Assembly (NCBI RefSeq): GCF_000516985.1
Contig: NW_006917095.1
Span: 1,679,077-1,743,076 of the forward strand
Length of the DNA stretch: 64,000 nucleotides
Origin: Pestalotiopsis fici W106-1
Lineage: Eukaryota; Ascomycota; Sordariomycetes; Amphisphaeriales; Sporocadaceae
Direction: 5' to 3'
Shown here: positions 1 to 10,746 of the stretch, one piece after another
Position numbering within the stretch: the stretch's first letter is position 1
How the letters are laid out: the number at the start of each line of letters is the position of its first letter
Notes under the pieces: generated by a model
Database searches by the model: none
Seen by the model: only the letters and a program-made list of their open reading frames with translations
Told to the model about the DNA's origin: nothing
Made by a program: the position numbers and the translations under genes

Positions 1-164
1 TCTATAGCATTGCGAATCTTTTCTTTCAGTTGCTGTACAGTAGTTGTCGCTTGGAGATCAGTAAAGTTGAGTGGTTGCGGCACATTGACAGAGGGCGATA
101 TGATCTGCAGTGTGAACGTCGGCGACGTGGCTCCGGAGGCTGAATCCGAATCGGTGGAAGCCAT
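1..164 (-). CDS. Ubiquitin-like domain protein, N-terminal part (runs off window)
   Basis: Reading the minus strand from an ATG at 164 gives 54 residues before the window ends. After a short Ser/Thr-rich head comes a segment with the pattern TFTLQIISPSV, then ATTTVQQLKEKIRNAI. The first matches beta-1 of a ubiquitin-like fold and the second its beta-2/helix-1. This pattern is known from the HERP/Usa1-like ubiquitin-domain proteins of fungi that act in ER-associated degradation, but only the first half of the domain is visible. The family call is therefore tentative, while the ubiquitin-like character is fairly clear. The gene shares an 1150-bp divergent upstream region with the phosphatidylserine decarboxylase gene. 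Confidence 0.62.
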   Translation of the reverse strand, partial: MASTDSDSASGATSPTFTLQIISPSVNVPQPLNFTDLQATTTVQQLKEKIRNAI

Positions 165-1315
165 GGTCGCAGTCGAAATATCGCGACCGGTCTGTGTACT
201 CGGATGATTTGTATTTGAAGTACTATTTTGTCGAGGACTATGAAGCTGCCTTGGAGATGCTGTTGCTGGGTCTTTGCTATGATCGGGCAAGATGCATCTC
301 AGGCAAGCTCATTTACAGGACTGTGCGCGAATGCTGATGCATTAGAAATCGAATGGAAATAGCGGCTTGGAATTGCAACGACGGCAGCGGCGGCAGAATG
401 TGCAGTGAAAGAATGCACAGATAGAAATCAAGGTCGTTGTCGCCGTGAAAGAGAACCAAAACAGAAAAAAAGACGATCTCCTGCTACACGAGTCGATCTG
501 TCATGTCGTCGTTGCCGTGTGGGATGAGCTTGCGTGTTACCTTGGAGGTAGGTATTCGAGATCGGCGTGGTCCTGGTTGGGTTGGGGTCGGTTGGTAATA
601 TCCACGTTGGCCTCTAGCTGAAGACCCCTGGCGGGAATGTGAGGATAATACCCAAACTAGTGAACGGTGTCCATGTACCTAGCGGGCCTCTCTGTACCTG
701 ATTGTTTTCTACAGTCTGAACAAACCCTTTGCAATCACACAAGTTTTGGGGAGGAAATAGAGAAACTTGCTAAGACAATAGAGTAGAGACTGGGAGAATC
801 TCTTATGATCTGCAATTGCTGAATATAACCATCATTCCCTCGTCCCACCTTGGTTACATGGAGTACAAACAGAATAGTACATCAAATACTTGTATGCACC
901 CTACCCTGGAATCCGACAGCTTGGGAACTGCCGCCAAACACCGCTCCTAAGTCTAGCCTAGCGGCTTTTGACAGCTGCGTCATTGGCCTTGCAGAGCTGC
1001 ATTAGGCCTGGGGGGAGCTGCAGAACTGGGGAAAGTTGTCGAGCGTCACCTTGGTCCGATCTAACTGGACTCTGGAACTGGCAAACTCGAGCTCAATCCA
1101 GATAGAGTATTATCCATATTGTGCCATGGCCCTCGTGTATCCAACATTCCTGCCATAGTTACACGTAAACAGGCCACTCTCACGGCTTCCCTCATATTGA
1201 GGTCGCGCGCAATCTTTTTGCTCCTCGTGCGCTTGCATAGGTCGAGCGCAAAAAAAAACCGGGCCTCCACGCCCTGCTGGAATGAAGGCACTGTAACAGC
1301 CGGTCACGATTCATA
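165..1315. other. Divergent intergenic region
   Basis: This is the shared upstream region of the ubiquitin-like gene (-) and PSD1 (+). Only short unconvincing ORFs lie here. I see no RNA gene and no clear regulatory motif. Confidence 0.6.
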
Positions 1316-2988
1316 ATGGCTACCCAGCACATCTCGATCCTGGCGAAGTCCCGGGTTCTGCCAGGGCCTTTACGTACAACTGCTCTTTATCCTCAAACAT
1401 ATTCGGCGAGCTCCCGAACGTGCATACGCCGGTTCGCGACCACGCCTCGATCCCAATTCCAACAGACGTCCCAACGATGCCAGCAGAAGGAAAAGTTCGG
1501 ATCGCGATTGGGTTCTGCACTGAGAAACACAAAGGTGCAATGGTATCCTATTCCTGTTGCTCTTGGTGTAGGCTTCCTCGGCCTCGTACAGTTCTACAAG
1601 ACTCAGGTGCGTGAGAAGGAAAGACTGGAACAAGAAGCTGCCGATGGTGATCTGGGAGGGCGACCGCAAAAGAGACCAAAAATCAGACCCGATGGACCTT
1701 GGTGAGCTCGCCCCTTTCAATCACTAGTATACCTGTACTAATCATTCATTCTAGGCAAGTCCAAATCATGTCTACTTTGCCATTGAAGGCCATGTCGCGG
1801 TTATGGGGAAAGTTCAATGAATTGGTCATCCCGTACTACCTCCGGGTCCCGGGCTTCAAGCTATACTCCTGGATATTTGGTGTCAACCTTGACGAAGTGG
1901 CAGAGCCTGATCTCCATGTCTATCCCAATCTTGCATCATTCTTCTACCGCACACTCAAGCCCGGCGTGCGTCCACTAGACCCGAACCCCAATGCCCTGCT
2001 CTCGCCGTCCGATGGCCGGATTTTGCAATTTGGCCAAATCGCAGGCGGTGACATCGAACAGGTCAAGGGCATGACATATAGCATTGATGCTCTTCTCGGA
2101 AAGAACACACCGACGCCTAGCATTGCCAGTGGAGTTTCGAGCTCGTCGGAGAAATCTGTTCGAGACGGTCGAGCACAACACGAACTGCATGGCGACGAGG
2201 AACTTGTGAAACAGGATGAAGAATTCGCCCGTGTCAATGGTATCACCTACACTCTACCTAATCTTCTCTCTGGCCCGGAGAAAGGCAAAAAGGGCAGAGC
2301 AAATGTCGAAGACCAGTCTACTACGCCCTCAAGCCTCAGCGCCGTTTCTACGGTAGGAGCTGACCTGGCCCTCGGAGAGAAGCCATGGTATGATCTGATT
2401 GCACCTGAAAAGAAGAACGCACTCTACTACGCTGTCATCTACCTCGCGCCAGGTGACTACCATCGATTCCATTCGCCCACCAATTGGGTTGTAGAACGTA
2501 GGCGGCATTTTGCGGGTGAGCTCTACTCAGTATCTCCTTACTTGCAGCGAACCCTTCCCGGCCTCTTCACGCTGAATGAGAGAGTGGTGCTGCTTGGACG
2601 GTGGCGCTGGGGATTTTTCAGCTATGTGCCCGTCGGTGCAACGAATGTTGGTTCTATCAAGATCAACTTTGATAAGGAATTGCGAACCAATTCCCTGACG
2701 ACCGACACTGCAGCTGATCGCGCAGCAGAAGAGGCCGCAAAGAGAGGCGAACCTTATACAGGCTACTCCGAAGCAACATATGCCGGGGCCAGCGCCATTC
2801 TGGGTGGTCACGCGATCAAGCGTGGTGAGGAAATGGGAGGTTTTCAATTGGGCAGCACAATCGTTCTAGTATTCGAGGCACCAGCCAGCAGCGACAGCCC
2901 AGAAAAGAAGGGAGGGTTCGATTGGGTTGTCGAAAAGGGACAGACGCTCAAGATGGGCCAGGCCTTGGGATACGTTGTTGAAGAATAA
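1316..2988 (+). CDS. PSD1: Phosphatidylserine decarboxylase proenzyme, mitochondrial
   Basis: Exons 1316-1701 and 1755-2988 give 539 aa; the 53-nt intron has the branch site CTAATC. The enzyme decarboxylates phosphatidylserine to phosphatidylethanolamine at the mitochondrial inner membrane. Residues 1-60 are rich in Arg, Ser and Gln like a presequence. One membrane span follows at about 76-92 (PIPVALGVGFLGLV). Family motifs are SPSDGRI (catalytic Asp), YHRFHSP (His) and LGST near the C-terminus. In this family the proenzyme cuts itself before the LGST serine (here Ser496), which becomes the pyruvoyl group, leaving an alpha chain of about 44 residues. A low-complexity insertion of about 100 residues, rich in Ser and acidic residues, splits the domain between the DGRI block and the YHRFHSP block. 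The splice restores frame exactly (phase 2). Confidence 0.95.
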
Positions 2989-3672
2989 ATCATGCACACA
3001 TACCATCCAGCACATACTATCGACCACACACCATGAGAGTCGGACACCAGCCATTCCTACTCCAAATTTTGAAATAATACGCATCTCCAGTAGCGCAACA
3101 TGTAACAGGCCACCAGCTATCCGAATGTCATCTTCCGACATGTCAGCTGTCATACCAGTCTGCAAGCGCATTAATTTACAACCTCGTCTTCATGTGATTT
3201 GCATAGTACTGTACTACTACGGAATGGGGAGTGGGCCCAAGTTTCTCTTTGTCTTGCTAAACTAGAGAATTTTTCCTCTAACGTAACGGGAACTGTTTGG
3301 GACACTCCGATAGGAGCCCAGAGACTCTACACACCACTATTGAGACATGAATACCACTCCGACGAGGACCCGGCAGCCATCGGCTTACATTTATATAGAC
3401 GTTGTTTACACAATCACACGTTCCTGTTTGAATTTATTGCCGTGACGACAAAGAGGAGAGAATTTTTGCTTCTTTATTATTACCAGGGTTGCTCTCTCCT
3501 CTTCATAGTAGGAGACGGACAAGTTGGGCAAAGGCCGCCGCTTACTTATTCCATAACTAGTCCGCGCCGATCTAGGCACAGAGCAACTTTCATTCACCTG
3601 GATCAATACCATACCCAACACAAGAAGCGAAGGGGAAAAAAAAGACTGTTCATTTTTCACCGTGTATACACC
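2989..3672. other. Intergenic region
   Basis: This holds the PSD1 3' region and the asparaginase promoter. No gene or RNA is recognised. Confidence 0.6.
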
Positions 3673-5672
3673 ATGGGATTTACGGCAGTAGTCAAGGGCA
3701 ATGAGTCCTACCCCGAGTCTCGGGTCCTTATCATCATCACCGGCGGAACGATATGCAGTAAGTCGTACTTGATCTAGGCGGCTCCAGAGAGACCAATCAT
3801 GAGATGGAGACTTACACGGTTTCGCAGTGCAACCTTCGGAAGATGGCTCCGGATTGGTGCCCGTCGATGGGTTCCTCGAGAATGCCATGGCGCCAAGGCC
3901 GTCATTCAATGACAAATCTGAAAGAGGTACGTGAGTGCAGGTCATGGTATATGGCTTTTACGAGGAAGCAAGGTTCTCAAATGGAGAATTGTCCCGCCAT
4001 CAGGGTGGCGCAACTTGGTGCGCTTTCTACCTTCTCAAGGAATTGGACTCCCATTCGGCAAATGGGAGGAATTGGATTCGTGGTGTTTTACAATGGAATT
4101 ATATCATTTGTCGTTCCGCACGACGCCTATGATAAGGGGCAGACTGTTCGCCTAGGATTCATGCCACTCGGAGATTCCTCCAGGTGACATACGTCATGGC
4201 ATTTCGCTGGATGTTCATTGTGCCATTATACTTCTACCTATCCAAACTATACTCTATTGAGCATTCTCACGGGAACTGGGCTAACGTATCCAATAGTGAA
4301 GCTCTCGGCTATCAAGAATGGCGAGAAGATTCAACTTGACAGTCTTCGCACACCTCCTAGCGCATACTCGCGGCATGTCCGCTACGGAGCTCTCGAGTTC
4401 AACCCGCTGCTAGATTCCTCCAGTATCAGCTCTGATGGCTGGACCCAGATTGCAAATACGGTCCAAGAGAATTACCATCTCTTCGATGGCTTTGTCGTGC
4501 TTCATGGAACGGACTCGCTAGCCTACAGTGCATCAGCCCTGTCTTTCATGATGGAAGACCTCGGCAAGCCAGTCATCTTCACTGGTTCTCAAGCTTCCAT
4601 CTTTGCGCTCCAGTCGGATGCTGTCGACAATCTGCTTGGCTCGCTCATTATTGCAGGCACATTTGTCATCCCTGAAGTCTGCCTCTTCTTTCACCACACT
4701 CTGTTCCGAGGCAACCGAACGACCAAGGTCTCGGCATCACAGTTTCAGGCTTTCGATAGTCCCAACTGCGAGCCGCTGGCCAAGGTTACCAGCATCGGTA
4801 TCGAGGTCAATTGGTCCCTGATTCACCGGCCGACGGCCATTGCTCAATTCAAGATTACGCCGTACTTGGACACGACACACGTGGCATGCGTGCGCATCTT
4901 CCCTGGCATCAAGCCTGAGATGGTTGATTTTGTGCTGCGTGTGCCCGACCTCAAGGGTCTGATCCTCGAGACTTTCGGTATGGGCAACGCGCCCTCGGGC
5001 GTCGACGGCAGCCTGACCAAGGCGATTCGGTCCGCCGTGGAGCGCGGCATCACCGTTATCAACGTGTCGCAGTGCACCAACGGCTTCGTCTCGCCGCTGT
5101 ACGCGCCCGGGTTCGCTCTCGGCAAGGCCGGCGTCGTCTTTGGCCACGATCTGACGACCGAGGCTGCCCTGACCAAGCTCGGTTACCTCTTGGCTCGGGG
5201 TCTCGAGCCCGCGGACGTAGCCGCCCGCATGTCGCGCTCTCTGCGTGGTGAGCTGACCGAGCTTGCCCTGCCCGCCTTCACGCACCCGGCAGCCGGTCTC
5301 GACGAGAGCGGATCCCTACTTTCCGGCCCTGAGGCTGCCTTTACTCGGCTAGGCTACGCCATTGCCAAGGGCGATCTGTCCGCCGTGGTGGAGCTGCTCG
5401 AAGGCGATGCCGTCAACCACCAGCTCCTCATGCGGGCCGACTACGCTGGCAACACGGCCATGCACCTGGCAGCCGTGGGTCCCGAGGTCGAAGTACTGAA
5501 GGAGCTTCTCCTGCGCGGCGCCAGCGTCCACGAGCGAAACCGTGCCAACAATACGCCGCTGTTCCTAGCGGCCAAGGGCGGCAAGCAGGAGTTTGTGAAT
5601 CTGCTACGAGAGGCTGGTGCCGCCCTGTGGGAGGAGGAGACTGGTGTTGATGGTGTCGTTACAAAGTCGTGA
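3673..5672 (+). CDS. Type I L-asparaginase with C-terminal ankyrin repeats
   Basis: Exons 3673-3757, 3828-3926 and 4297-5672 give 519 aa. It hydrolyses asparagine to aspartate and ammonia. Seen: the ITGGTICM block at about 21-29 with the nucleophilic Thr, FVVLHGTDSLAYSA (second catalytic block), then GKPVIFTGSQ and SDAVDNLLGSL. The C-terminal 110 residues hold ankyrin units, for example NTAMHLAAVGPEVEVLKELL and NNTPLFLAAKGGKQEFVNLL. The arrangement matches the cytosolic asparaginase/ankyrin family of fungi and animals (ASPG-like) rather than secreted type II enzymes; no signal peptide is seen. Intron 2 is unusually long here (370 nt) but ends with CTAAC then AG and keeps frame. I found no coding exon inside it. 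Confidence 0.93.
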
Positions 5673-6650
5673 GCTTTTATGGATTTCTTGGAGAGAGAAA
5701 AGAGAGTGATATAGAAATGCAGGCGTTGATTTTTAATGATTCATAATTTGGTCCGTTTTAGATACAGTGTTACGGTGCAATAGATAAGCAATACTTTTGT
5801 AGGGTATGTATCGACAAGTATATATGTTTTTATATCATTTTGACGTGTTTTCATGTACTTCTCGGAGATCTCTAAAACTTGGACGAAAACCTTTGCGGTA
5901 TCCATGGCGACGAGACTCAGCTGACCTATGATAGAAGTTATGGTCTCGCTACGCATTTGTTCATGGTCTCTTACTGCCATGCTTAGGATTGTAATCACTC
6001 CCAACAGCAGAAAGACTAGCGGGTTAGAAGCCTTGCCAGAGAGGGAGGCTTGCTCGAGGAGTCGTCGATTTCCCTGTCGACAAGAGGCTTGTGACGAGAC
6101 ATTTATTCTTCTCCCCTCCTTCTAAGTAATGTCAATCGTCGTGATAGAGACAGACCAATGCAAACCTTATCCAGACGACGACACCATTCAAGAGAAGCCG
6201 CACAAGTACTAGGCCTGCCCCCCTCCAAACAATGCCCTATCTTGGACACCTAAAAGGGGTTTGGTCTTTATTGTTCCCTCTGCATTGAATCACTCGTTTA
6301 ATGGTGAGAAGTCATTGTCTTCTCAGGTTTTTCACTCCCTTGTTTTTATTCTTTCTTCAGCAGCGACCCTATCTCAGGCCGCCAAAATAACGAGGCGATC
6401 ACCGTCTCCCCGTAAGATCAGTCTGAGGACGCGGCTGGAGAAAATAATGTTTTTCTGGTTTCGTTACTTCTTCTGGATCATCATTTGGCTAGAAGTCCGC
6501 AGAACGCACACACCTGTCGCCGCCACCATCAACAACGCCATCATCCTCTATCCTCGCCGCTGGATCTCGACGAAGAAGCGTTTCCACATCATCGAAAAGG
6601 GAAAATTTCGACCCCTCGACACGCAACAACCTTCCACCCCTCCCATCTCC
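5673..6650. other. Intergenic region with a doubtful minus-strand ORF
   Basis: The minus strand between about 6105 and 5741 stays open and encodes a hydrophobic stretch (NPLVFLLLGVITILSM) followed by an amphipathic helix-like segment. It has no good start codon or splice solution. It may be a remnant or a small membrane-protein exon. The rest is the 5' region of the next gene. Confidence 0.3.
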
Positions 6651-7241
6651 ATGTGCCAGCGGTACATTCACCTCACCATCTGCCGTCACCTCGACTGTGG
6701 GGTCCAGGTCGGGAAGAAGCACCGCAATGTGTACTGTTCTGCTGCCCGTCGAGCCCGACGTCTGGGCCGGTGCGACGACGGTCTCAAGGTCGCTGCCGAG
6801 ATCAGCCATCGTGGCACTGTTTCGTGTACGGCCTGCAAGGCGTCGAGGTCTTCCTACTCTTCTCCTTCATTGGTGAAGACTTCTTCTTCTTTTCTCTTGA
6901 CAAACGAAGAAGAAGATGTCGAGGACGAGCAAAACGACGAGTTTTCTTCTCCTCGTCCTGCTTTCCAGAGACCGTCCCGGAGGAGAGGAAGAAAGCCACG
7001 CAACAGCGTCTTCCGGGACGTTTTCGAGATCCCCCTCGAGCAGCAAGTTAAGGACTTTGACAAGCAGGGCAAGCGGAGACGCAGTGGCAACAATGTCCTG
7101 GACACCGAGATGGAATCCGAATTCTCATGGCTTCAGGTCGAGGGCCCTGAACAAAAGAGACGCGGCACCCGTCAATATTCGCACGAGAAGAAGAAGCCTC
7201 GAGCAAATGATTCGGGCTCACTGGGCTGCTATGGCCTGTAG
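6651..7241 (+). CDS. Hypothetical fungal protein with Cys/His N-terminus
   Basis: 196 aa from the ATG at 6651. The frame is open further upstream (from 6261), but that part looks like untranslated sequence, and MCQRYIHLTICRH has the look of the real start. The first 50 residues hold Cys and His in a pattern often seen at the start of small uncharacterised Sordariomycete proteins (C-x(7)-C-x-H-x(2)-C, later C-x-A and C-DDG). The middle is Ser-rich and acidic. The C-terminal half is very basic (RPSRRRGRKPR; QGKRRRSG), compatible with nuclear localisation. I do not recognise a defined domain and do not assign a function. Confidence 0.6.
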   Translation: MCQRYIHLTICRHLDCGVQVGKKHRNVYCSAARRARRLGRCDDGLKVAAEISHRGTVSCTACKASRSSYSSPSLVKTSSSFLLTNEEEDVEDEQNDEFSSPRPAFQRPSRRRGRKPRNSVFRDVFEIPLEQQVKDFDKQGKRRRSGNNVLDTEMESEFSWLQVEGPEQKRRGTRQYSHEKKKPRANDSGSLGCYGL

Positions 7242-7581
7242 CGAAACTGGTGGTCATTCCAATGCAGTAAATACGTGGGTCTGCCAATGAATGCCCAATA
7301 CGGTTATTGGCGAAGCAAAGACGAGGACTTTGTGATACAACAATACATATATAAACTCCAGTGTTTCCGCTTCATGTAAATAAAAAAAATGAAGACCAAG
7401 CTTTTGTTGTCTGTTCACTCGTATATAGTAATTATGAGAACATGAAAGTGATAATATCCCAATAAGATGAACTTTCTGTTTCAAGTGTGAAATTCGTAGC
7501 TGTGAATCAGATTGCATCATCCACGTCTCAACTATTCACTCTTATCAATACAGATGACCATGCCCACGCTCGAGGTATCCT
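7242..7581. other. Convergent 3' intergenic region
   Basis: Short AT-rich spacer between two convergent genes. No feature is recognised. Confidence 0.6.
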
Positions 7582-9349
7582 TCACACATCATACAGTTTA
7601 GAAATTTCATGTCCATAATCCGCCAAAATACCTCTCCGGTCCAACGTCCCTTTGCCCAGCCTCCGCAGAGGTTTATCTTTGGCCGCCACCAAGATATTCT
7701 GGCGCGGTAGATGAACCTCGGCCGAATGCTTCTCGTTGAGCGTCCTCACAATATTCCAAATATCCTCCTCGTCAAAGTTTCTCACATCCTCAGAGAGCTG
7801 GAGAATCACAAACGGTGTCGGTTTCCCCTCCCCACCCACCATGGCATTGCTGATCCTAGGGTCACGCACCAGCGCACTCTCCATGTCGCCGGCCCGCACC
7901 TTGGTCAGCCACACCAACTTGACCAGATCGTCTTTTCGACCTCGGTAGCGTAACAACCCCGGCTTGGTGGGGTGTGGCGAGTACAAGTCATTGGTGTGCC
8001 AGACGTCGAGGTCAGGAAACATGACAAAGACGCCCTGGTGCCGGCGGTACTCTGGCCTCCTCTCCAGCACCACCTCGTACATGTCGTCCTGGTAGTGGTC
8101 GAGCCGGTAGCCCAGGCGCGGGTCCAGGTGGTAGTAGCGCCAGTCCCGGGGGTCGGCGAGGGTGCGCAGCGGCCACAGGCCGCACTCGGTCGAGCCCACG
8201 CCCACGACGAGCCGCAGCTCGGTGCACAGCAGGTCGCCTACCCAGCCGTCGAGGGGCGCGCCGCCGTACACGAGGAACTGGAGCTGCTTGATCCGCGCCA
8301 GGGCGGCGGGCTGCTGGCACAGGTCCCGGGCCATGCTGGGCACGAAAAAGGCGCCGTCGGGCTGAACTTTTTCCAACATCTCCATGACCACGGGCACCGG
8401 TGAAAGGGCTCCGTGGTCGACGGGTGGCCATACGGGAATGCCGTCGTAAAAGAGCGGTGCAAACAAGTGCCCCCAGATGCCTCCCATCCACTGAGGAGGC
8501 GCTGCCCAAATCATTCTGGAGCCGCGCATCGGGCTGAAGCCGTTCTCTGGGTTTTCTACAGACCCGTCTGGATAACGATGAATCATGTCATTGGTAGACA
8601 CGGATTCGAGAGTGTGTCGAAGCGGCTTGGGAATTCCCGTCGTGCCTGAAGAGTGTATAACGAATGCCGGATGTGGCTTGGCCTCTTCCCACGTCTTGGT
8701 GAATGGATAATTGGGAACGTCGCTAGCATCAAGCCAGTGCTCCAGGGGCGGCAAAGTGTAAAGCTGAGTGCCTGGCCTCTCGTCTATCAGCTTCTTGCCC
8801 AAAGCTGTTTGATCCTCTGAACCGCCGAGCCAGCGGAAACATTTTGTCGTTTCCAACAGTTTGAGCAGTGCCTCGTGGGTCAAGCGGCTTAGCTCTGCAA
8901 TGACCATCTTTGGGGAAATGTCAGCCAGAGACAAGATTCCAAGACTAGATCAATAAGAATGAGCTCCTACTCACGGTACGTTCAGACTTTTGAGCAGCAA
9001 TCATGATGATGGTATAACGAAGATCATTATCTCCAACGTAGGTAAAGGCGTCAAAGTCTTTGGCAGCACCAAACTCATTCTCGAGCCACCAACAGGCCCG
9101 GTTCACGGCTCTGGCAAATTGTGCATATGTGATCTCCCGTGGCCCTCTGTCGCGCCAATCCGCCTCGAGAATTTCGCAGAAAACCCGGCTTGGCGTTTCT
9201 GCTGCTCGGGTGTCGACAATGGTCGACCATATAGCTGGAGGGGCAATATCGTTGACAGTCATTTTGTTCTCACCTCCTGATTTGTATGACACGGTGCTTG
9301 GCCAAAGAGTAAAGGTTGTGTGTCTGGTCATATACAAGGGTTCAAACAT
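7582..9349 (-). CDS. NRPS-like stand-alone adenylation (AMP-binding) enzyme
   Basis: Exons 9349-8975 and 8907-7582 give 566 aa. The 67-nt intron starts GTGAGT and has CTGAC before CCAAAG; this acceptor keeps phase 0 and aligns the family. Translation may instead start at the Met at 9262 (537 aa), where APPAIWSTIVDTRA follows. It is an adenylate-forming enzyme that activates an unknown carboxylic acid as acyl-AMP. Seen: A3 motif VIHSSGTTGIPKP, the A5 region VGVGSTECG, YRGRKDDLVK (A8), and the A10-like end PLRRLGKGTLDRR with its lysine. Fungal NRPS-like proteins of this type normally continue into a thiolation domain and a reductase or thioesterase domain. Here a stop follows 16 residues after the A10 block, so the protein is an A domain only. 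No backbone biosynthesis partner lies nearby. Confidence 0.85.
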
Positions 9350-10746
9350 CTTGGCCCGACTTGGCAGCAGGAGGGCTGAAATTTATAGTCCCATGGACAA
9401 TACCATCTCTACCAAGGAAATGTAGAAAACTTGCAGATGAATGTTGGTCCATACTATACCCACTATGCAAAACCTCCCATTTGGGCATTGATAGACACTT
9501 TGCTTCTCTCACGCGAGCACTAGAGCCAGTGACATGGGCCGAGAAATTATGATATTCTAGTGAAATCATCTCTTGCATGTAGAGTTTATGTTGTTTAGTG
9601 TTTACTGGCTAGTGTATTTGACTCGAAGCTGTAAGAACACTAAACACCAAGACAAGCAACCAATCATCATTGTACCACCCAAATGAGAGTTCCGAGAGAT
9701 AATCTCCATACCAATGCTATGACAGGATTCTAAAGGCTTACGCGAGCACTAGGTTGTGGTTTTTGGAAAGAGTTTCCGACGACGACATGAGATAACCAAC
9801 TTCTATAGTGATGTTATTTGTGTTTTCTATCAATGGTTGGGAGATCTCGATGGGTTTGAGGCATCGGTGAAGGGTCAAATTGGAGACGGCCATGGTCCCT
9901 GCAAGACTATAGGCTACCTCGGGAGATATAACCTTTTCCTTGGCGGATGTGGCACCAATGGTACACCAATCGCCAGAAGCGAATACGCCGACATGGCTTA
10001 CAAACATATGCAAGCTATAGATACCAAATTCTCTCCCATTCAAGGAGTAGATCATCTCCAAAGACGAACAGAGATAACAATGGCGAGCACGCACTAGCTG
10101 TCAACCCTAGAACCCGTCCATAATTTCCTGTTTGCCCTCGGCAGATTCATGCACATCACAATCCTGTGGATGCAATTGAATACTCGCAATACGGCCCCAT
10201 TGCCACTCTACCGATATGACTATTGGCATTTATGCAACGTGGAATCACTACTTTTGAGGGACGAGCGGTGTAAATACTTTGTTTGCGGGGAATCCCATCT
10301 TGATTGCAGATATTGCTCCCACTTGTACGGTGGGAGGGTGATGGCAGCAAGCTGAGGTGGGGCCGATGGGATGTTGTGTGCGTTGACGTGCTCGGGAGCA
10401 ACCACGCGATTCAATAACTTGTTTATAAGTAGATTGAGTGTCGCTAATATGAGGTCTTCTGGTATCCTTCTCTTGGCACCACCGGCCCGATGGGGGCTGG
10501 CGACAGTCAGAACACCAAGAAAAGATCAAATTACTCGAAATGCTTCATTGAATTGTAGCATCCGAGGGAGTTGCGCACACCAAGGCGCAAAATCCCAAGC
10601 CCCGGGGGGACGGAATCTGTGTGAGTAATGGAAGGGCTTTGGGAGGAAAAGAAATCCATATAAACAGTCGTTTGTGGACTTGACGAAGATGTAAATCCGC
10701 ATTGTAAACCTCTCCCTTCTAGTCATCATATTGCAGACTATTCACT
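9350..10746. other. Intergenic region
   Basis: ORFs of about 115 codons overlap on opposite strands at 9738-10097. Neither resembles a known family and I do not call a gene. The right end is the GH43 promoter. Confidence 0.5.
10600..10664 (+). promoter_or_regulatory. GH43 promoter: CreA-like site and TATA-like box
   Basis: CCCCGGGG at 10600-10607 contains the SYGGRG core bound by the carbon-catabolite repressor CreA/CRE1 on both strands. TATAAA at 10659-10664 lies 83 bp before the ATG. This spacing is plausible for a fungal glycosidase promoter. Function is inferred from motif matches only. Confidence 0.4.

Noticed and set aside
8012..8509. 165-codon minus-strand ORF rich in Arg/Pro/Ala, and plus-strand ORF 7972-8403
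   Set aside because: Both are shadows of the GC-rich adenylation domain, whose own frame shows the conserved motifs.
9738..10097. Overlapping ORFs of about 115 codons on both strands
   Set aside because: No family resemblance, no promoter or splice support, and each could be the shadow of the other or both chance.
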